Below, in pieces: positions 58,991-64,000 of a stretch of DNA of 64,000 bases. The stretch lies in assembly GCA_014138095.1 (NCBI GenBank), contig JACGXE010000001.1, forward strand, positions 124,001 through 188,000, written 5' to 3'. The translations under genes were made by a program, and so were the position numbers. The stretch's first letter is position 1. Each line of letters opens with the position of its first letter. Under the pieces are notes generated by a model, which saw nothing but the letters and a program-made list of their open reading frames with translations, was not told where the DNA came from and searched no databases. The DNA is from Ochrobactrum sp. RH2CCR150. Lineage in GTDB: Bacteria > Pseudomonadota > Alphaproteobacteria > Rhizobiales > Rhizobiaceae.

Positions 58991-59875
58991 GTGAGTCAGA
59001 TCGCCTTCTGGGGTGCGGTCGAATTAGGCCTCGTTTTCGCGTTTGTCGCCATCGGCGTCTATCTGGCGTTTCGCGTCCTCGACTTTCCCGACTTGACGGT
59101 GGACGGTTCGTTCCCGCTGGGAGCAGCCGTTACCGGCGTTCTGATCCTTGCTGGCCTCAATGCTTGGCTTGCCGCCGCAATAGCCATGGTTGCAGGTGCG
59201 ATAGCTGGTCTTGTGACTGCAACGCTCAATGTGCGCTTCAAGATCCTCAACCTGCTCGCTTCCATTCTGACGATGATCGCGCTGTTCTCGGTGAACCTGC
59301 GCGTGATGGGTCGACCGAATATCGCACTCATCAATCAGGACACGATGCTGAGCCCCTTCTTCGGCCACGGTATTCCGGAATATTATGTGCGTCCGGCCTT
59401 CCTGTTTGTACTTGTCGTCATCGCTGTCTTCATCGTCTGGCGCTTTCTGGAAAGCGACATGGGCCTTGCCATGCGTGCCACCGGCGCCAACCCCAAAATG
59501 GCACGCGCACAAGGCGTACAGACTGACCGCCAGATCTATATCGGCATGGCACTCTCCAACGCGCTCGTCGCGCTTGGCGGCTCGCTTTTCGCGCAGACAA
59601 ACGGCTTTGCCGATGTCACCTCCGGCGTTGGCACCATCGTCGTCGGCCTCGCAGCCGTCATTATTGGCGAGACCATCCTGCGAACCCGCAACCTGCTGGT
59701 GATCCTGATTGGTTGCGTGCTCGGCTCGGTCATCTATCGCATCGCAATCCAGCTTGCGCTTTCCAATGGCGACACGTTCGGCCTTCAGGCTTCCGACCTG
59801 AACATTGCTACAGCGCTTCTCGTTACATTCGCCCTGATATTGCCGCGCCTGCGCCGCGGGGGAGCATCCGCATGA
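58991..59875 (+). CDS. ABC transporter permease (TrpY/LivH-like type)
   Basis: This inner-membrane subunit forms the translocation path. The 294-residue protein has about eight hydrophobic helices, the start AFWGAVELGLVFAFVAIGVYLAFRVLDFPDLTVDGSFPLG, the cytoplasmic coupling loop MGLAMRATGANPKMARAQG and GTIVVGLAAVIIGETIL. The start is a GTG at 58991 with AAGGAA about seven bases upstream; an in-frame ATG at 58934 gives a polar, unlikely N-terminus. It overlaps the ATPase gene by four bases. Confidence 0.88.
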   Translation: MSQIAFWGAVELGLVFAFVAIGVYLAFRVLDFPDLTVDGSFPLGAAVTGVLILAGLNAWLAAAIAMVAGAIAGLVTATLNVRFKILNLLASILTMIALFSVNLRVMGRPNIALINQDTMLSPFFGHGIPEYYVRPAFLFVLVVIAVFIVWRFLESDMGLAMRATGANPKMARAQGVQTDRQIYIGMALSNALVALGGSLFAQTNGFADVTSGVGTIVVGLAAVIIGETILRTRNLLVILIGCVLGSVIYRIAIQLALSNGDTFGLQASDLNIATALLVTFALILPRLRRGGASA

Positions 59876-60666
59876 TCGAAGTATCCAATCTCGATGTCGT
59901 CTTCGGTCGCGGCACACCGCTGGAAAAGCAGGTTCTGAACAAGATCAAACTGACCATGGATCGTGGTTCCTTCGTGACCGTCATCGGCTCGAATGGCGCT
60001 GGCAAGTCCACCTTGCTCGGTGTGCTTGCAGGCGATGTTATCCCCACCGGCGGCAAGGTCGTGATCAGCGGCAAGGACGTGACCCGCAAATCCACCGCCG
60101 ACCGCGCCGGTCTCGTTGCGCGTGTCTTCCAGGATCCACTGGCTGGCAGCTGCGGCACGCTGACCATCGAAGAAAACCTTGCGCTCGCCGCCTCCCGCGG
60201 CAAGAAGCGCGGCTTTACTCATGCGCTGAATTCCAACCGCCGTGAATGGTTTCGCGAGCGCGTGGCGAGCCTCAATCTCGGCCTTGAAAACCGGATGCAG
60301 GACCGCATGGAACTGCTCTCCGGCGGCCAGCGTCAGGCGCTTTCGCTCATCATGGCAACGCTTGCCGGTTCTGAAGTTCTGCTTCTCGACGAACATACCG
60401 CAGCACTCGACCCGGGCATGGCGGAATTCGTCATGGAACTAACCCGAACGCTCATCACCGAGAACAAGCTGACAGCGCTGATGGTGACCCACTCCATGCG
60501 TCAGGCGCTCGATTATGGCGACCGCACGATCATGCTGCACGGCGGCAAGATTTTGCTCGACGTCACCGGCGACAAGCGCAAGACACTCGGCGTCGAAGAC
60601 CTGATCGAGATGTTCCGCAAAGTGCGCGGCCAGACGCTTGATGACGACGCGTTGCTGATCGAGTGA
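59872..60666 (+). CDS. ABC transporter ATP-binding protein
   Basis: This 264-residue subunit energises import. It has Walker A in IGSNGAGKSTLL, the Q loop in ARVFQDPLAGSCG, the signature LLSGGQRQALSL, Walker B with the D loop in EVLLLDEHTAALDP and the switch His in LMVTHSMRQAL. The Asn/Gly-rich ATG start at 59872 follows GGGGGAGC and overlaps the permease stop (ATGA). The MRQALDYGDRTIMLHGGKI continuation is typical of this TrpZ-like group. The minus-strand LysR gene converges with it, 20 bp away. Confidence 0.9.
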   Translation: MIEVSNLDVVFGRGTPLEKQVLNKIKLTMDRGSFVTVIGSNGAGKSTLLGVLAGDVIPTGGKVVISGKDVTRKSTADRAGLVARVFQDPLAGSCGTLTIEENLALAASRGKKRGFTHALNSNRREWFRERVASLNLGLENRMQDRMELLSGGQRQALSLIMATLAGSEVLLLDEHTAALDPGMAEFVMELTRTLITENKLTALMVTHSMRQALDYGDRTIMLHGGKILLDVTGDKRKTLGVEDLIEMFRKVRGQTLDDDALLIE

Positions 60667-60685
60667 CACGTTATCTGAAGCGGTT

Positions 60686-61534
60686 TTACAAAAGCCCCAT
60701 GCTTGCAGAAAACGCCTCTACGGCATCAAGCATGGTGGCCACCGGAGCCTCCAGACCAGATCGCCTCCAGACAACATAGATATCGCAGGGAATATTGTCT
60801 TCGGTGCTGCAGATGTCATCCACACCGAGGGCAGATGCAATCGTCTGCGGGATAAAGCCGACCCCGCCGCTGTTCCTCACAAGAGCGGCCATCAAGGCGT
60901 AGGATTCCGTTTCAACTACACCGTAGGCGCCAATCGGCTGCAATCGTACCCAGTCGTTCACAAAATCCCGGTAAAGGCAGCTATTGCCGTGGCTATAGAC
61001 CGGCACGGGCCCGTCTGTCGGCGAAGTTTCATTGCGCATGGGAACCAGCCGCTCTTTGAAAATCAAACGGCTGTTCAACTCCGGTGTAACCACCGGGCCA
61101 TCGGAGAAAATCGCGTCATATTCGTGGTTGTAAAGCCCCTCCTCCAGCACTCTGGAATGGCCCCGGAAAACCTTTAACCGGGCATAAGGCTGCTTCTGCA
61201 TATAGTGCGGAATGAACAAAGGCAGATGATGGTCTATGACCACATCGATGGCGCCAATGCTCAGACTATGCTGCTGTGCGGAAGTTCTGAACGTCCTTTC
61301 CACCCGGCGGGCATTCTCAAGGATCGGATGAACCTCATCATAATATCGCCGGCCAAAGGGCGTTATGATCAGGTTGCCCTTGTCTCGCACAAATAATGCA
61401 TCGTTCAACAGTGCTTCCAGATCCTTCAGCATCTTGCTGATGTTCGATGGAACACAAAACATCGCATCAGCCGCAGCCACGACACTGCCCAGCTCGACAA
61501 CACGACAAAAGGCTTCCACGCGCCGTAAATTCAT
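60686..61534 (-). CDS. LysR-family transcriptional regulator
   Basis: This 282-residue protein has the N-terminal winged helix (NLRRVEAFCRVVELGSVVAAA, SNISKMLKDLEALLNDALFVRD) and an effector domain (SIGAIDVVIDHHLPLFIPHYM, then NSGGVGFIPQTIASAL). The HTH start AFCRVVELGSVVAAA and a Ser-Asn-Ile-Ser recognition helix fit the LysR fold, though VPSNISKMLKDLE is not the common SQPALSxxIxxLE. It diverges from a small monooxygenase gene across 165 AT-rich bases, the classic layout for a LysR target. Confidence 0.88.
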   Translation of the reverse strand: MNLRRVEAFCRVVELGSVVAAADAMFCVPSNISKMLKDLEALLNDALFVRDKGNLIITPFGRRYYDEVHPILENARRVERTFRTSAQQHSLSIGAIDVVIDHHLPLFIPHYMQKQPYARLKVFRGHSRVLEEGLYNHEYDAIFSDGPVVTPELNSRLIFKERLVPMRNETSPTDGPVPVYSHGNSCLYRDFVNDWVRLQPIGAYGVVETESYALMAALVRNSGGVGFIPQTIASALGVDDICSTEDNIPCDIYVVWRRSGLEAPVATMLDAVEAFSASMGLL

Positions 61535-61699
61535 AGTGATTTCTCAAAAAGTGAATGAGTACGTTCTTTATAATTCACTTTTATGAAATTTCAAATTGAT
61601 CCATATATTAAATCAGATGATGAACGAATACATCAAATGTTCTTTTGTCATTAAGATTGAAACTTTAAAGCTAATCCAGTTGGAAAATCAGGTAAGAAG
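61535..61699. promoter_or_regulatory. LysR-monooxygenase divergent promoter region
   Basis: These 165 bases are strikingly AT-rich for the window. They contain TTCA-N6-TGAA (61574-61587) and TGATG-N8-CATCA (61618-61635), either of which could be a LysR half-site pair. Both promoters should lie here. Confidence 0.5.
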
Positions 61700-61990
61700 A
61701 TGATTACGCTTAATGTATTCTTCCATGTTCGCGAAGAAAGTAAAAAAGAATTTCTTTCCGTCTTGAATAACATGGTTTCGGAGTCAAACAAGGAAGCGGG
61801 GTGCGATTATTATCAGCTTTGGAAGAGCGCCGATGAAAGCAATATTTATGCATTGATCGAAAATTGGACAGATAGGGAATCTCTCGCACTCCATCAGAAG
61901 ACGCCGCATTGGATTGCATTCAATGATGTCGTCAATTCCTTCCTCGTTCGTCCTTACGATGAAAACCATTACACCGCTGTTCCACATTAA
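61700..61990 (+). CDS. antibiotic biosynthesis monooxygenase (ABM/YgiN-like) domain protein
   Basis: ABM-domain (PF03992) proteins are small dimeric ferredoxin-like-fold oxygenases or quinol-modifying enzymes. The 96-residue protein has ITLNVFFHVREESKKEFLSVL, EAGCDYYQLWKSADESNIYALIENW, the typical ENWTDRESLALHQKTPHW and a C-terminal FLVRPYDENHY. Codon use and base composition are more AT-rich than in the flanking core genes. It diverges from the LysR gene and is its likely target. The quinone or other substrate is unknown. Confidence 0.84.
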   Translation: MITLNVFFHVREESKKEFLSVLNNMVSESNKEAGCDYYQLWKSADESNIYALIENWTDRESLALHQKTPHWIAFNDVVNSFLVRPYDENHYTAVPH

Positions 61991-62189
61991 TGCCTTAACA
62001 GTGAGGGAATGACCTCCACGAGCAGCCGCCTGTCTGTGAATGGCAGGTGGCCGTTCCCCAAGAAGTTCTCAATGCAGACCAAACTGCCCATGGTTCCATA
62101 AAAACTCGCATTACAAAATTCTGCATCCGAAACCGTGCAAACATAAAATGCGTTTCCCACACCCCGCACAAATGCTCTAAGAACGATTC

Positions 62190-63233
62190 ATGGCGCAGAA
62201 AAAAGCAAATGAAGTCGATGGTTTCCTGAGCAGACCGAACAGCTCGTTTCCGGTCGTGCTTCTTTACGGCCCAGACAAGGGTCTGGTGAGCGAGCGTGCG
62301 CGCCGCTATGCCGAGGCAACTAAACTTCCACTCGATGATCCCTTTGCTGTCATCCGTATGGAAGCCGATGAAATCGATGCCGATCCTTCGAAACTGGCCG
62401 ACGAGGCACGCACTATTTCCATGTTCGGCGGCACCCGTCTGATATGGATCAAGAACGCTGCCGGGCAGAAGAAACTGGCCGACGCAATCAAGCTTCTGGC
62501 TACGGAACCGCCGCATGAAACCTTCATTCTCGTCGAAGCTGGCGACCTGAAAAAGGGCGTGGGGTTGCGTAGTGCTATCGAGAATGCTTCTGCGGGCATG
62601 GCGCTTCCCTGCTATACGGACGATGCGCGTGGCATCGATGGCGTGATCGATGATGTGCTCGCGGAGTGGAAGCTGCAAATCACCCTTGATGGACGTCAGC
62701 TCCTTCGCGCCAGCCTCGGCGGCGACCGTCTTGCCACCCGTGGCGAGCTGGAAAAACTCTGCCTCTATGCACGCGGCAAGGAACGTATCGACATTGATGA
62801 CGTTCGCGAAGCTGTGGGTGACGTTGCAGGCCTGTCGACCGACGAGGTCGTGGATGCAGTCATTGCCGGTGATTTGCAACGATTTGAAATCACATTCGAC
62901 CGCGTCGTAAAATCAGGCACAGCGCCGTTTCTGGTGCTGAACACGGCCATGCGGCAGTTCCAGCAGATACAGGCTCTGCGCTATATCATGGATACTGAAC
63001 GCAAGAGCGCCTCGGTCGTGGTGGCCAGTGCAAGGCCACCTATCTTCTTCAATCGCAAAAGGCTTATAGAAACGGCCATCGGACGATGGGGTGGCGAGAG
63101 CCTTTCACGCGTCCTGGAGCGTCTCCAGCGCGCCGTTCTCGAAAGCCGCCAGAACTCAGCCCTCGCCGTTCCGATCATCCGCCAATGCCTGATGGCTATC
63201 GGTGTAGAAGCCATGCGCAATGCACGGCGCTAA
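62190..63233 (+). CDS. holA: DNA polymerase III delta subunit
   Basis: The delta subunit opens the sliding clamp during loading in the clamp-loader complex. The 347-residue protein has the divergent AAA+ start VVLLYGPDKGLVSERARRYAE, with no functional P-loop as expected for delta. The FILVEAGDLKKGVGLRSAIE and YTDDARGIDGVIDDVL segments follow. The C-terminal collar domain is the last part (LVLNTAMRQFQQIQAL onward). It is followed by a bidirectional terminator and parB. The usual upstream neighbour in Rhizobiales, lptE, is not found; the 199 bp before it follow the ABM gene. Confidence 0.92.
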   Translation: MAQKKANEVDGFLSRPNSSFPVVLLYGPDKGLVSERARRYAEATKLPLDDPFAVIRMEADEIDADPSKLADEARTISMFGGTRLIWIKNAAGQKKLADAIKLLATEPPHETFILVEAGDLKKGVGLRSAIENASAGMALPCYTDDARGIDGVIDDVLAEWKLQITLDGRQLLRASLGGDRLATRGELEKLCLYARGKERIDIDDVREAVGDVAGLSTDEVVDAVIAGDLQRFEITFDRVVKSGTAPFLVLNTAMRQFQQIQALRYIMDTERKSASVVVASARPPIFFNRKRLIETAIGRWGGESLSRVLERLQRAVLESRQNSALAVPIIRQCLMAIGVEAMRNARR

Positions 63234-63271
63234 CGACTTTCACCGCCACGAAACGTGAAACAATCCCATAA

Positions 63272-63307
63272 ACAAAAACCCCGGTATTAAGATACCGGGG
63301 TTTTTGT
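63272..63307. terminator. bidirectional terminator between holA and parB
   Basis: ACAAAAACCCCGGTAT and ATACCGGGGTTTTTGT form a perfect long stem with a short loop and A and T tracts on both sides. It lies between the convergent holA and parB stops. Confidence 0.92.
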
Positions 63308-63326
63308 TTACATTATCGGAAACACA

Positions 63327-64000
63327 TCAGCTCTGAAGACGACGGCAGATTTCGTCCAGCTGCTCCAGAGAGCTATAGCGGATCTTCACTTCGCCGCCGC
63401 GATCCCGGTGATTAATCTCAACCTTCATGCCCGTCACATCGGAAAGCAGCTTTTCGAGCGCCTTGGTGTCGGCATCCTTTTCCACCGGAGCAGATTTGCC
63501 CGGCTTCGGTTCCGCGCCGCCACGCGCTTCAGCCTGAGCCAACGCTTCCACCTGACGGACCGACAGGCCTTCCTTGACGATCCGCTCGGCCAGACCCGTC
63601 GGATTTTCCATCGTGATCAGGCTGCGCGCATGCCCCGCAGACAACGCGCCATCAACAATGAAATCCTGCACCGGTTGCGGCAGCTTGAGAAGGCGAAGCG
63701 TGTTGGCAACATGGCTGCGGCTCTTGCCGATCACCTGCGCCAGATCGTTCTGCGTATACTCATGATTATCGATAAGCTGTTGATATCCCAGCGCTTCTTC
63801 GACCGCGTTCAGGTCTGCGCGCTGAACGTTTTCGATAATCGCGATCTCAAGAGCGACGCGATCATCCACATCGCGAACGATAACAGGGATCGTATCAACA
63901 CCTGCGCGCTGCGATGCCCGCCAGCGGCGTTCACCAGCGATAAGTTCAAAATGATCAGGCTGGCCCGGTGCCGGACGCACCACGATTGGCTGGACGACGC
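63327..64000 (-). CDS. parB: chromosome partitioning protein ParB, C-terminal part (cut by window edge)
   Basis: ParB is the CTP-dependent clamp that loads at parS and, with ParA, segregates the chromosome origin. About 223 C-terminal residues are visible: VVQPIVVRP and GERRWRA of the CTPase domain, the IENVQRADLNAVEEALGYQQL element, the parS-binding HTH TQNDLAQVIGKSRSHVANTL and the C-terminal dimerisation domain ending SLEQLDEICRRLQS. The N-terminus and the usual parA neighbour are outside the window. ParB next to holA is normal for Rhizobiales and places this end near the replication origin. Confidence 0.95.
   Translation of the reverse strand, partial: VVQPIVVRPAPGQPDHFELIAGERRWRASQRAGVDTIPVIVRDVDDRVALEIAIIENVQRADLNAVEEALGYQQLIDNHEYTQNDLAQVIGKSRSHVANTLRLLKLPQPVQDFIVDGALSAGHARSLITMENPTGLAERIVKEGLSVRQVEALAQAEARGGAEPKPGKSAPVEKDADTKALEKLLSDVTGMKVEINHRDRGGEVKIRYSSLEQLDEICRRLQS

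Overview
The window looks like chromosome I of a Brucella-group alphaproteobacterium, most likely one of the environmental species formerly called Ochrobactrum. The evidence is an omp19-type Inh-domain lipoprotein at 16784-17329 whose mature end matches Brucella Omp19 as I remember it but whose linker differs, a Rhizobiales-type mdh-sucCD-sucA-odhB-lpdA block, a cobT-cobS-J-domain-bolA block, and high-GC DNA with typical palindromic Rhizobiales repeats. parB at the right edge suggests the replication origin is not far away. No species call is possible by eye.

Layout. 1-3641: trmD (cut by the window edge) and rimM on minus, then xerC, a TraB/GumN protein and a small membrane protein on plus. 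3799-14917: TCA-cycle genes on minus, in transcription order mdh, sucC, sucD, sucA, odhB, MAPEG, LysE, a secreted four-cysteine protein and lpdA. 15500-17329: zapE and omp19 on minus. 17729-23596: dapF, mtaB, ftsY, yciB, gloB and a secreted protein on plus, the first four with touching or nearly touching frames. 23701-26682: a zinc-type P1B ATPase divergent from a MerR regulator with a clear operator. 26687-33541: a DUF3108 protein, rpmB with a hairpin leader, yhhQ, cobT, cobS, a J-domain protein and bolA. 33552-43217: corC-like, aroB, aroK, a small membrane protein, xerD, accA, an L,D-transpeptidase lipoprotein, tusA-like, a COG0523 GTPase and a D-Ala-D-Ala carboxypeptidase. 43503-44875: an M20 amidohydrolase and tRNA-Arg(CCT).

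44884-61990 looks accessory. Its core is an eight-gene minus-strand operon (46193-56040): a LacI regulator, Gfo/Idh oxidoreductase, fused CoA-transferase, enoyl-CoA hydratase, aldehyde dehydrogenase, GMC oxidoreductase, SDR and a second GMC oxidoreductase. A DUF993 gene diverges from it at 56295. The shared intergenic region holds two copies of a 14-bp palindrome, one beside each divergent gene. This is the best candidate for an undescribed pathway: oxidation of an alcohol or polyol-like substrate to an acid, CoA activation and beta-oxidation-like steps, with sugar-type enzymes. The substrate cannot be read from the sequence. A TrpX-type ABC transporter (57604-60666) and an AT-rich LysR/monooxygenase pair (60686-61990) follow. 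Core genes resume with holA and the truncated parB. The usual upstream neighbour of holA in Rhizobiales, lptE, is absent, which marks a synteny break.

Promoter and terminator calls come from reading inverted repeats by eye. Family assignments come from motifs and remembered homologues; no database search was run.
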